A stretch of 17,842 nucleotides of DNA from CAYHYG01 sp964360835 (GCA_964360835.1 CAYHYG010000022.1:1-17842); one strand, 5' to 3'; shown: positions 1 to 7,761, counted from the first letter of the stretch. Notes: a model not told the origin generated them from the sequence alone. Made by a program: numbers and translations.

Positions 1-6
1 CTCCTC

Positions 7-15
7 TTGTCCACA
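7..15 (+). promoter_or_regulatory. DnaA-box-like 9-mer upstream of dnaN
   Basis: TTGTCCACA differs at one base from the consensus DnaA box TTATCCACA. It lies 63 bases before dnaN, followed by an AT-rich run (about 41-77). In many bacteria the origin lies between dnaA and dnaN, so this could be the dnaN-side edge of oriC. Only one box is visible and the window begins here, so an origin cannot be established. Confidence 0.35.
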
Positions 16-77
16 TTTCCCCAGCGCTTATTATTACAACTACTTATCTAACACATACTTTTATTAATAATAATCTT

Positions 78-1187
78 ATGAAGATCGCGTGCACCCAAGA
101 AAACCTATCGCAAGGATTATCGCTCGTCAGCAACGTTGCCGGTAAGCACCCCCACCTTCCCATTCTAAACAACATTCTTTTACAGGTGGACAAAGAAGGG
201 TTGTTATTAATAGCTACTAATTTGGAAATAGGTATCAAAACTCGTGTGCGCGGCAAAGTAGAAGACACCGGATCGTTCACCGTGCAAGCTAAACTTTTTA
301 GCGATTTTATTCACTCGCTGTCAGATGGAAATCTCTTGTTACAACAAAAAGAAAACCTGCTTCTGGTAGAGGATGACAACCAACAAACTAAACTCAAAGG
401 AGAGACAGCGCAAGACTTTCCTTTAATACCTGAGGTTGTGGGACAAAACCCTAGTATGGTCAATGGCAGGGCTTTAATTAAAGCGCTAGAAACAGTAGTT
501 TTTGCCGCCAGCACAGACGAAAGCCGACCAGAACTTCACGCAGTACTATTTGTCCTACATGAAAAAAGGCTAACACTAGTAGCTACAGACAGCTACCGTT
601 TAGCAGAAGCTTCTCTAGCGTTAGAAAAAGAGACCGAAGGTACTTATAGTCTCATAGTTCCTATTAGGACGGCTCAGCAGGTCCTGCGAGCTTTCCAGGG
701 ATTGTCAGAAGAAGAGACGGTGGAGATTAGAACTAATGACAACCAGGTTCAATTTAGTGCTGGTCAGACCGAAATAGTCTCACGCCTAGTGGCTGGTCAA
801 TATCCTGATTATAAACAAATTATCCCTGTGAACTTCAGTACGACCATAACAATAAAAAACAGCGACTTGGTGCGAGGATTAAGGAGTACTTCACTTTTTT
901 GCCAGCCTGGGATCAATGATGTGAAATTTCTCTTCGTGCCAGAGACCAGCGAAATACAATTACGAGCGCAAAACGCTACCGCAGGAGATAATCTAACCAG
1001 ACTGCCAGCAGAAACTGTTGGCTCAGCTGGAGAAATTGTTTTCAATTATCGATATTTACTCGAAGGCGCTCTTCATCTCGACAGTCAGGATGCTACCATT
1101 GAAGTTAATGACGCCTCAGGACCAGCGGTGTTGCGCGGGAAAGAACAAAAAGACTTTCTCTATCTGGTGATGCCGATAAAACAGTAA
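78..1187 (+). CDS. dnaN: DNA polymerase III subunit beta (sliding clamp)
   Basis: Encodes the ring-shaped processivity factor that tethers DNA polymerase III, and other replication and repair proteins, to DNA. The 369-residue length is that of the family, which has three similar domains of about 120 residues. Family signatures are visible: an N-terminal MKIACTQENL, the central stretch TDSYRLAEA (about residues 171-179), and the C-terminal YLVMPIKQ, equivalent to the conserved MP[MI]R-type tail of the protein-binding pocket. The ATG at 78 follows an AT-rich stretch without a Shine-Dalgarno sequence; no better in-frame start is seen. Its place next to a DnaA-box-like site suggests the usual dnaA-oriC-dnaN arrangement, with dnaA outside the window. 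The following ABC transporter is 90 bases downstream and seems to have its own -10 box. Confidence 0.97.
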   Translation: MKIACTQENLSQGLSLVSNVAGKHPHLPILNNILLQVDKEGLLLIATNLEIGIKTRVRGKVEDTGSFTVQAKLFSDFIHSLSDGNLLLQQKENLLLVEDDNQQTKLKGETAQDFPLIPEVVGQNPSMVNGRALIKALETVVFAASTDESRPELHAVLFVLHEKRLTLVATDSYRLAEASLALEKETEGTYSLIVPIRTAQQVLRAFQGLSEEETVEIRTNDNQVQFSAGQTEIVSRLVAGQYPDYKQIIPVNFSTTITIKNSDLVRGLRSTSLFCQPGINDVKFLFVPETSEIQLRAQNATAGDNLTRLPAETVGSAGEIVFNYRYLLEGALHLDSQDATIEVNDASGPAVLRGKEQKDFLYLVMPIKQ

Positions 1188-1263
1188 GGTTTCCTAAGAA
1201 GAAAAGAAACAACCCCAGGAAGACCCTGTTGATTTAAGGCTTTTCCTTTTAATTTTTTTGCAG

Positions 1264-1269
1264 TATAGT
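1264..1269 (+). promoter_or_regulatory. Putative -10 box of the ABC transporter gene
   Basis: TATAGT ends 8 bases before the ATG at 1278, so transcription from it would start at about 1276 and give an essentially leaderless mRNA. No convincing -35 hexamer lies 16-18 bases upstream (the sequence there is T-rich). The rest of the 1188-1277 gap is purine-rich then T-rich, with at most a weak AGGAA/TTCCT stem before a T-run, not a confident terminator for dnaN. Confidence 0.35.
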
Positions 1270-1277
1270 GCCAGTCT

Positions 1278-3017
1278 ATGAAATTGATCTGGAGTCATCT
1301 CAAAAACTACAAAAAACTACTAACTTTAGCTCTGGTTCTGGCTGCTATCAACCAGATTTTTTCGTTACTCGACCCTCAAATTTTCCGTTTAATTATTGAC
1401 CGTTATGCCAGCCGAGCTGGTGAGATTACTCAGCAAGAGTTCCTCGGTGGTATTGGTCTGTTGCTCCTAGCCTCTGTCGGTACAGCCCTCGTCTCTCGTA
1501 TTGCCAAAAACTTCCAAGACTACTACGTCAATGTGATTGTCCAGCGTATCGGTACCGCGCTCTATGCTCAGGGGGTTAACCATTCTTTCTCACTACCTTT
1601 CCAAGTTTTTGAAGATCGACGTTCTGGCGAAATTTTATTGAAACTACAAAAAGCCAGAAGTGATAATCAAGTGTTAATCACTAGCATGATCAACATTGCT
1701 TTCTTCTCACTCGTCGGTATTGTCTTCGTCCTTGGCTACACCTCTATGGTGCACTGGGCTATTGGATTAGTTTATTTTTTACTCATTCCTATTGTCGGTG
1801 TTACTGCTTTTTTGATCACACGCAAAGTCAAAGGTGCTCAACGGGCTATTGTAGCCCAGACAGCGGAGCTAGCAGGATCAACTACCGAAACTATCCGTAA
1901 TGTTGAATTGGTCAAAAGTCTAGGTCTAGAGCAACAGGAGATTGATCGTCTCAATGCAGTTAATGAGAAAATCCTGGGACTAGAGTTGTACAAAGTGCGC
2001 ATGATCCGTATGTATAGCTTTATCCAAGGCACGACAATTAATACCTTACGTTCACTACTGTTGTTGCTGATGATGTGGTTGATCTTCAAAGGCGATATTT
2101 CTCTGGGACAATTTTTTAGCTTATATATTTACTCCTTCTTTATTTTCAATCCGTTGTCTGAGCTTGGTAGCCTAGCTACGCAGTATCAAGAAGCCAAAGC
2201 CAGCAATGAGCAACTAGGTGAACTCCTAGCGACACCAGCGGTGGTCAAGCCGGTAGGGGTCAAGCCGGTCGAAGCAATTCAAGAGATTGCCTTTGACAAT
2301 GTCAGCTTTAGCTATAGCGGTGGTCAAGATGAAACCATTAAGAGTCTGAATTTAAAAATTAAGGCGGGGCAGACGATTGCCTTTGTCGGACCGTCTGGCT
2401 CAGGTAAGTCAACGATTATCAAGCTTCTGGTTGGTCTGTACAATCCCAATCAAGGTAAAATTTTATTTAACCAAAAGCCCAACTCCGAGATTGATATCGA
2501 TGATCTACGTCAACGTATTGGCCTGGTATCACAGGAAACACAACTATTTGCTGGAACCTTCCGTGAGAACTTACTATTTGTCAGACCAACAGCTACTGAT
2601 GAGGAATGTGTCGAAGCTATGCGTCTAGCCGCTGCCGAATCACTACTGTCACGTGGTGGCAAAGGTTTGGACACCAAGATTGGTGAGAACGGAATCAAAT
2701 TATCTGGCGGTGAGAAACAACGTTTAGCTATTGCTCGCGCTCTGCTACGTAAGCCAGAAATTATTATCTTTGACGAAGCAACGAGCAGCCTTGATTCATT
2801 GACTGAAGGCGCTATTACCGAAACTATAAAGAATATTGAAAAGGCGCGTCCTGGTATTATTACAATCTTAGTAGCACACCGTCTCTCAACTATTGCTCAC
2901 GCGGAAATTATTTATGTCCTAGAACACGGTGCTGTAGTAGAACAAGGAAATCATCAAGAATTAAAGAAAGCCGGCGGTTTATACGCGGCTTTGTGGCGAC
3001 AGCAGGGAGGACAGTAG
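1278..3017 (+). CDS. ABC transporter, exporter-type half transporter (fused permease and ATPase)
   Basis: A half-size exporter expected to work as a dimer in the inner membrane, using ATP hydrolysis to move a lipid, drug or peptide outward. Residues 1 to about 320 form the transmembrane domain (clear hydrophobic segments near 15-32, 55-72, 135-155, 160-180 and 255-290). Residues about 335-579 form the nucleotide-binding domain with every motif present: Walker A GPSGSGKST (371-379), Q-loop VSQET, signature LSGGEKQR (475-482), Walker B IIIFDEA with D499 and catalytic E500, and the switch histidine H534 in VAHRLSTI. Length (579) is normal for MsbA/LmrA-like proteins. The substrate cannot be read from the sequence. 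The linker between domains carries a 15-base tandem duplication (VKPVG/VKPVE). The gene stands alone and converges on the penicillin-binding protein gene. Confidence 0.93.
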   Translation: MKLIWSHLKNYKKLLTLALVLAAINQIFSLLDPQIFRLIIDRYASRAGEITQQEFLGGIGLLLLASVGTALVSRIAKNFQDYYVNVIVQRIGTALYAQGVNHSFSLPFQVFEDRRSGEILLKLQKARSDNQVLITSMINIAFFSLVGIVFVLGYTSMVHWAIGLVYFLLIPIVGVTAFLITRKVKGAQRAIVAQTAELAGSTTETIRNVELVKSLGLEQQEIDRLNAVNEKILGLELYKVRMIRMYSFIQGTTINTLRSLLLLLMMWLIFKGDISLGQFFSLYIYSFFIFNPLSELGSLATQYQEAKASNEQLGELLATPAVVKPVGVKPVEAIQEIAFDNVSFSYSGGQDETIKSLNLKIKAGQTIAFVGPSGSGKSTIIKLLVGLYNPNQGKILFNQKPNSEIDIDDLRQRIGLVSQETQLFAGTFRENLLFVRPTATDEECVEAMRLAAAESLLSRGGKGLDTKIGENGIKLSGGEKQRLAIARALLRKPEIIIFDEATSSLDSLTEGAITETIKNIEKARPGIITILVAHRLSTIAHAEIIYVLEHGAVVEQGNHQELKKAGGLYAALWRQQGGQ

Positions 3018-3051
3018 ATTTTTTTCTGTCATTGCGAGTCAATTACCATGT

Positions 3052-3114
3052 CCTGTAGGTGTAGGTCGTCCCTCTGCGCCAAAGCTTTGCGAGGCGAGGA
3101 CCTACACCTACAGG
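3052..3114. repeat. Intergenic 16-bp perfect inverted repeat
   Basis: The arms CCTGTAGGTGTAGGTC (3052-3067) and GACCTACACCTACAGG (3099-3114) are perfectly complementary across a 31-base loop that contains the palindrome CAAAGCTTTG (3080-3089). GTCATTGCGAG (3028-3038) precedes it, and TTTGCGAGGCGAGG lies inside; this type of word is common in dispersed extragenic palindromes of many bacteria. The element fills the gap between two convergent genes, so it may also stop transcription. Read on the plus strand it is followed by GCGTTTATTT, only moderately T-rich; the minus side has no T-run. Confidence 0.8.
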
Positions 3115-3117
3115 CGT

Positions 3118-5985
3118 TTATTTAATGTTGATCAGAATTTCCGGTGATGTCTGTACGAAACCATAAATGTCAGTGATCACCAGATAAAGCTTGTATTGAC
3201 CACTGGCTTCTGGCTTGGTCCAGTCTAAGGACAGGACGGATTCGGTAGGACTCTCAATAACCCCGAGCCACTTGGACTGGTTGTCGTGACTGTAATAAAA
3301 ATCAACCTTACGCGCATTTTTGAAATTATTCATCGTGACCAATAGCTTGCTCGGTAGAGATTTAATAGTGTATTGTTCACTAACTACCGGCGTCACCCAA
3401 ATGGGGTTAAACGAAAGTTGTTGAATTGGAAGGTTGAGGGTTATGGTCAGACTATTTGACTGACTGTTGCCATACTCATCGGTGGCTACGGCTTTAAGAC
3501 TATAGGTGCCGTTTTTTAATCCAGCTGGAATGCTTAGTGGGAGGGTGTATGGAGATTGGCTACTACTGCCTATCAGTTGATTGTTAAGATAAAAATCAAC
3601 TCTACTTATTTTATATTTACTTTGAACAGAGACCAGGAGTTTCTGTTCGGGGTTGATAATAACCTGATCGTTGGTTGGCTCTTGCCACTGAACTGTCGGG
3701 CGGTCTTCTGGATTGCCGCTGTCGACATAGCCGTCAGGCAAGACATCAATGTAACCTTCTTCTGTGTGTGTTTTTATCCACTCTTCTACACCACGTTGCC
3801 ACAAGGAATATTGAGGGTCATTCTCTGGTTTATTGGGTATAGGGCCGAGTGGATTTTCTTTGTCTACATAATGGAGAATGCTGCGCAATTCCTTGAGATG
3901 CTTGGTTGCTACAAATTCTGGAGGGGTGGAGCTGTCGGCTGGTTTGTTGGTACGCGTATCTACTGGCACATCAGCTTCACGCACCGCTTGACCACAGACC
4001 ATCATTTTGGTGCAGGGCTCTAAGGTCGGCACGCCGAAACCAACCACCGGATATCCGGCCATGATGGCACGCATATAACTTTGCCAGATAGGACCAGCTG
4101 CGGTAGCTCCAGTGCCGCGATTCATACTGATATTATCATTGTTGCCTACCCAGACACCGGTCACAATCTGAGGCGTGTAACCAATCAGCCATGAATCTAG
4201 ATAGTCATTGGTAGTGCCTGTCTTGGCTGCTACCGGACGCTCCGATAAGGTCAGATAATTATTAGCGCCAAAAATGTAAGCCCGCGCTTCATTATCGCTT
4301 AAGATGTTGGTGATTTGGCGAACAATATTTTTTTCGATTACTCTCTTCTGATCAACTTCTTTTTTTTCCCTCATCACCGAACCTTTATTGTCCTCGACTT
4401 TAAGGATGGTACTATAGGGCTGATAGACGCCTTCGCGAGCTAAAGCCGCGTAACCATTGGTATGCTCTAGTAATTTTACTTCTCCTCCGCCCAAGACCAG
4501 AGAAAGACCGTAGCGATCAGGATCATTGAGTGTGGTGTAGCCTAAATTTTGGAGAGTCCGTATGACTTCTTTGGGACCGGCCAAGTAGAGAGCTTTGACA
4601 GCCGGAATATTTAACGATCCTGCTAGAGCCTGACGGATAGTCACTGGCCCATGTTCTTTGTCATCGTAATTACGTGGTTGATAGGGCGTACCAACGGCTG
4701 AGAAATTGGTGAAGCTATCGACCAAAACCGTGTCAGGACGGAAGCCTCTGGCAAAAGCTTGTGCATAAACAAAGGGTTTAAGAGAGCTACCTGGTTGGCG
4801 GAGAGCTGTAGCCACATTGAATTGCCCATCGATACTATCGTCAAAATAATCTTTGGATCCTACCAGCGCCAGTACATCGCCCGATTCTACATCGATAGTG
4901 ACGAGCGCTGCATTAGAAGCGTCGTACTTTTCTTGGAGTCCTGGGCCCAGCTCTTCCATGGTCTTTTCGGCCAACTGCTGCTTTTCCCAGTCGATGGTAG
5001 TAATAATTTTCAAGCCACCTTGCTCAACCAAGCGTTCTCCAAACTCGTCTGCTAGCTCCGCCTTGACCATGAAAACAAAATGAGGAGCCGTAATATCTTC
5101 ACGTTTGGTTTTGAATGCAATGACTTCTTTTTTGGCGGCTTCAGCTTGATCTGATGTGATATACTCCTGCTCGGTCATAAGGTTTAGAATCAAATGTTGC
5201 CTTTGAATCAGTAGCTCTTTGTTTGGTCCGTAAGGTGAAAAATAGCTAGGTGCCTGTGGCAAGGCCGCTAAGATAGCAGATTCAGCTAATGTTAAATCTT
5301 TGGCTAACTTACCAAAATAAATACCACTAGCTGACTCAATACCATAAGCCGTAGAGCCATAAGGAATTTCGTTGAAGTATAGTTTTAAGATTTCTTCCTT
5401 GGTAAATTTCTTTTCAATCTGATATGACAATACCCACTCTTTAATTTTACGTCCCAAAGTGCGCTCATTGGTCAGAATGGCATTTTTGACAAATTGCTGA
5501 GTCAGGGTTGAACCGCCTTGAGCGCGCCTGCCTTGAAGTCGTGGCATGATCTGTCCGCGCAATATGCCCCAGATAGAAACACCGCTGTGTTTATAAAAAT
5601 TTTTATCTTCGACAGCGATAGTGGCTTTGATGGCTAAGTCAGGAATAGAGGAGAGCTCGATCAAGGTGCGGCGTTGAGTACCGTGAATCTCATAGAGCAG
5701 GTGCTCACCGGTGCGGTCGTAAATCTTGGTGCTCTGTGCAACGTCACGATCGATTAATTTATTTGGATCTGGCAGATCCCGCGAGTACCAGAAAAAAGCT
5801 ACGACAAACAAGAACACGGTCAGAAGTGATCCCCATAACGCCAGAAAGAGAGCTCTCTTTTTCCAAGAAGCTCTGGCCTTTTGTTTTCTGTGTGGTGGTA
5901 GCGCTTGCTGGTGATGCGGCCGGTGCTCTCGATCAAAGCGACGCGTCTGAAATGAGGATGATTTTTTTATCTGAGGTATAGGCAT
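3118..5985 (-). CDS. Class A penicillin-binding protein 1 (peptidoglycan glycosyltransferase/transpeptidase) with Ig-like tail
   Basis: A bifunctional murein synthase that polymerises lipid II and cross-links the strands outside the membrane. A strongly basic cytoplasmic tail (1-43) precedes one transmembrane anchor (about 44-66). The GT51 domain shows AVEDKNFYKHSG with catalytic E126, QGGSTLTQQ (156-164) and YFNEIPYG with E206. The transpeptidase domain has the nucleophile S400 in SSLK (400-403), SLN (457-459) and KTG (588-590), so both activities look intact. After about residue 760 two beta-sandwich, Ig-like modules follow (about 763-850 and 855-955), shown by VDFYLNNQLIG and VDFYYSHD with the NGTYSLKAVATD type of strand. 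These make it longer (955) than a minimal PBP1A and may bind the wall. The gene starts at an ATG about 6 bases from its predicted transcription start and is divergent from tyrS. Confidence 0.95.
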   Translation of the reverse strand: MPIPQIKKSSSFQTRRFDREHRPHHQQALPPHRKQKARASWKKRALFLALWGSLLTVFLFVVAFFWYSRDLPDPNKLIDRDVAQSTKIYDRTGEHLLYEIHGTQRRTLIELSSIPDLAIKATIAVEDKNFYKHSGVSIWGILRGQIMPRLQGRRAQGGSTLTQQFVKNAILTNERTLGRKIKEWVLSYQIEKKFTKEEILKLYFNEIPYGSTAYGIESASGIYFGKLAKDLTLAESAILAALPQAPSYFSPYGPNKELLIQRQHLILNLMTEQEYITSDQAEAAKKEVIAFKTKREDITAPHFVFMVKAELADEFGERLVEQGGLKIITTIDWEKQQLAEKTMEELGPGLQEKYDASNAALVTIDVESGDVLALVGSKDYFDDSIDGQFNVATALRQPGSSLKPFVYAQAFARGFRPDTVLVDSFTNFSAVGTPYQPRNYDDKEHGPVTIRQALAGSLNIPAVKALYLAGPKEVIRTLQNLGYTTLNDPDRYGLSLVLGGGEVKLLEHTNGYAALAREGVYQPYSTILKVEDNKGSVMREKKEVDQKRVIEKNIVRQITNILSDNEARAYIFGANNYLTLSERPVAAKTGTTNDYLDSWLIGYTPQIVTGVWVGNNDNISMNRGTGATAAGPIWQSYMRAIMAGYPVVGFGVPTLEPCTKMMVCGQAVREADVPVDTRTNKPADSSTPPEFVATKHLKELRSILHYVDKENPLGPIPNKPENDPQYSLWQRGVEEWIKTHTEEGYIDVLPDGYVDSGNPEDRPTVQWQEPTNDQVIINPEQKLLVSVQSKYKISRVDFYLNNQLIGSSSQSPYTLPLSIPAGLKNGTYSLKAVATDEYGNSQSNSLTITLNLPIQQLSFNPIWVTPVVSEQYTIKSLPSKLLVTMNNFKNARKVDFYYSHDNQSKWLGVIESPTESVLSLDWTKPEASGQYKLYLVITDIYGFVQTSPEILINIK

Positions 5986-5992
5986 TGATTTG

Positions 5993-6021
5993 TTTCCATT
6001 ATATCAGAATTCGGGTATACT
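5993..6021 (+). promoter_or_regulatory. Predicted tyrS promoter
   Basis: TATACT (6016-6021) as -10 box and TTTCCA (5993-5998, four of six matches to TTGACA) are separated by 17 bases. Transcription would start near 6028, about 24 bases before the ATG at 6052. It overlaps the opposite-strand promoter of the penicillin-binding protein gene. Confidence 0.5.
5998..6006 (-). promoter_or_regulatory. Extended -10 promoter of the penicillin-binding protein gene
   Basis: On the minus strand the sequence is TGATATAAT, a perfect extended -10 element (TGn plus TATAAT). No good -35 box is present, as often with extended -10 promoters. Transcription would begin near 5991, leaving about 6 bases before the ATG at 5985. 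Confidence 0.55.
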
Positions 6022-6051
6022 GAAAGTCGAAATATTGATATTTTGGCATAT

Positions 6052-7239
6052 ATGGCAGTGATAAAAACCGATAGTCAGAAAATTAAGGAGCTACTCCAGC
6101 GAGGAGTGGCAGAAGTTATCGATCGACGGAGTTTAGAGCAGAAATTGAAATCGGGCAAGGCCCTGAGAGTCAAGCTGGGCATCGATCCTACCAGTCCAAA
6201 TCTACACCTAGGACGCTCTATTCCTCTGCTCAAAATGAGGGATTTTCAGGAATTAGGACACAAACTAGTGTTTATTGTCGGTGATTTTACAGCCGTCATT
6301 GGCGATACCAGCGATAAGGAGAGCGAGCGGCCGATGTTAACTCGGGCACAAGTAATGAGCAACCTGGAAACCTATTTACAGCAGGCTGGTAAGATTATTA
6401 ACCTCAACAAAACAGAAGTTCACCATAACTCGGAATGGCTGGGCAAATTAACCTATGCCGAGATTGGAGAACAGGCCGATGTCTTTTCCCTTGCAGAATT
6501 CATGGCCCGAGAAAATATTCGCAAGCGATATGACGCTGGCAAGAGAGTTTCTCTGCGGGAGATTCTCTACCCCCTGATGCAAGGTTATGACTCTGTCATG
6601 ATCAAAGCCGATGTTGAGCTTGGTGGCACCGATCAGCGCTTTAATCTTTTGGCCGGACGTCAGATGCAGACTTATTATAAACAGCGGCCACAGGATTTAC
6701 TGATGAATAACTTAATCGAAGGCACTGATGGACGCAAGATGTCCTCTAGCTGGGGTAACACGATTAATTTGACCGACAGCGCCAAAGATATGTTTGGCAA
6801 AGTCATGAGTCTGCGCGACGAATCAATCATTACTTATTTTTTACATTGCACCAGAGTGCCAATGTCGGAGGTTGTGGCCAACGAAAAGAAATTACAGCAA
6901 GGTGCAAATCCTCGCGACATCAAGATGGAATTGGCTAGAGCTATAGTGGCCTTATATTATGACAAAAAAGTAGCAGAAACAGAGAGCCTAAATTTCATCA
7001 ATCAATTTAGCAATAAACAACTACCAACAGATATCGCAATTTTAAAATTTAAAACAGGAGAAGTTTTGGTTGATTGTTTGGTTCGTAGTAAGGCGATCAG
7101 CTCAAAATCAGAAGCGCGTCGCCTACTCGAACAAGGCGGGATAAAAATAAATCAGATAAAGGTTGTGGATAGCAATCAAAAATTGAAGATAGGGGATATT
7201 TTACAGATTGGTAAACGGCAGATATATCGTTTGAAGTAG
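6052..7239 (+). CDS. tyrS: Tyrosine--tRNA ligase
   Basis: Attaches tyrosine to tRNA-Tyr in the cytoplasm, using ATP. It is a class I synthetase: the HIGH-type motif is HLGR (residues 52-55, within PTSPNLHLGRSIPL), the second signature is KMSSS (229-233, within DGRKMSSSWGN), and the C-terminal 60 residues form an S4 RNA-binding domain (VRSKAISSKSEARRLLEQGG). Length (395 residues) suits the family. I chose the ATG at 6052; an in-frame TTG at 6043 would add three residues but has no support. There is no Shine-Dalgarno sequence. The gene is transcribed alone and is followed within 15 bases by a strong terminator. Confidence 0.96.
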   Translation: MAVIKTDSQKIKELLQRGVAEVIDRRSLEQKLKSGKALRVKLGIDPTSPNLHLGRSIPLLKMRDFQELGHKLVFIVGDFTAVIGDTSDKESERPMLTRAQVMSNLETYLQQAGKIINLNKTEVHHNSEWLGKLTYAEIGEQADVFSLAEFMARENIRKRYDAGKRVSLREILYPLMQGYDSVMIKADVELGGTDQRFNLLAGRQMQTYYKQRPQDLLMNNLIEGTDGRKMSSSWGNTINLTDSAKDMFGKVMSLRDESIITYFLHCTRVPMSEVVANEKKLQQGANPRDIKMELARAIVALYYDKKVAETESLNFINQFSNKQLPTDIAILKFKTGEVLVDCLVRSKAISSKSEARRLLEQGGIKINQIKVVDSNQKLKIGDILQIGKRQIYRLK

Positions 7240-7253
7240 ATAAAGAAATAAAT

Positions 7254-7290
7254 CCGCCGCGCAACGAAAGTTGCGCGGCGGTCTTTTGTT
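7254..7290 (+). terminator. Rho-independent terminator after tyrS, probably bidirectional
   Basis: CCGCCGCGCAAC (7254-7265), a GAAA loop (7266-7269) and GTTGCGCGGCGG (7270-7281) make a perfect 12-bp GC-rich stem followed by TCTTTTGTT. The opposite strand continues after the stem with ATTTATTTCTTTATC, so the hairpin can also stop transcription from the minus-strand ORF at 7338-7613. Confidence 0.92.
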
Positions 7291-7317
7291 CAGCCCATCA
7301 AGATGACAAACGTGATG

Positions 7318-7334
7318 CTTGGGCTTGACCCAGG
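7318..7334. repeat. Short palindromic element
   Basis: CTTGGGCTTGACCCAGG is a 6-bp stem with one mismatch-tolerant pair around a 5-base centre. It is embedded in 7292-7340, a stretch that resembles the CCCGGGTCAAGCCCGGG type of dispersed extragenic palindrome known from many bacterial genomes. Only one copy is in the window, so repetition is not shown. It ends against the stop codon of the ORF at 7338-7613. Confidence 0.4.
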
Positions 7335-7337
7335 TGT

Positions 7338-7613
7338 CTAGCTAGCCGTTGCTGTCTGACCCGCGCGTCTGCGCAGGGGAGTTGGCGGTGTTCCGTCGAT
7401 CAGCTGCTTGGCTCTGACGCCAGCAATTTCAACGAAGGAGTCCACCCAACGATGCCGCCAGTTCTTTTTCTTAGAGCAGGCAGCATTGATGTGCTTAGTG
7501 ACGGCGTAGCCGTCACCACACGCGCCGGTCAACGGGTTTGCCAGAAGTCGTAGTGCCACCCGACCGCGTCCGTCGAGAATCTCGACTGCGGGGAGAAGCC
7601 TATCTCCGGTCAT
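7338..7613 (-). CDS. Hypothetical 91-residue GC-rich small protein
   Basis: I do not recognise this protein. It is small and basic at its C-terminal half (KKKNWRHRW, then PLRRR), with a mixed hydrophobic/charged N-terminal half (LLPAVEILDGRGRVALRLL) and no membrane segment or signal peptide. Reasons to take it seriously: the amino-acid mix is protein-like, it starts with ATG preceded by AAGGAAAGG (the only Shine-Dalgarno-like stretch noticed here), an in-frame TAG lies just upstream, and its transcript would run into the bidirectional hairpin at 7254-7281. It is GC-rich: two 60-base lines counted by hand (7381-7440 and 7501-7560) hold 34 and 39 G+C, above the neighbours. It may be acquired, or may overlap an uncharacterised RNA. 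No homology claim is made. Confidence 0.45.
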   Translation of the reverse strand: MTGDRLLPAVEILDGRGRVALRLLANPLTGACGDGYAVTKHINAACSKKKNWRHRWVDSFVEIAGVRAKQLIDGTPPTPLRRRAGQTATAS

Positions 7614-7653
7614 GTTATCAGCCCTTTCCTTCTATACACGTTTGGTTCTTCGA

Positions 7654-7675
7654 TTAGTAGCGGTTCTACTAACCG
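7654..7675. promoter_or_regulatory. Two mutually exclusive small hairpins upstream of the 91-residue ORF
   Basis: TTAGTAG (7654-7660) can pair with CTACTAA (7666-7672), or CGGTT (7661-7665) with AACCG (7671-7675); the two foldings share bases and exclude each other. On the minus strand this lies about 40-60 bases before the ATG at 7613, in what would be its leader. The role is unknown. A further hairpin, GGCAC/GTGCC, lies at 7705-7719. Confidence 0.35.
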
Positions 7676-7761
7676 TCGTGCAACAAAGAATGATCACCCC
7701 TTTCGGCACTAACTGTGCCAGTAAATGTCCCCCCTTTGGCGCGGCGAACAGCAGTGAAGCT

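Noticed and set aside
1188..1277. Terminator after dnaN
   Set aside because: Only a 5-bp AGGAA/TTCCT pairing with a long loop precedes the T-run; too weak to list.
3556..4023. A 155-codon plus-strand ORF
   Set aside because: It lies wholly inside the penicillin-binding protein gene in the antisense direction.
6043..6051. TTG as an alternative tyrS start
   Set aside because: It adds only three residues; the ATG at 6052 gives a normal N-terminus and neither has a Shine-Dalgarno site.
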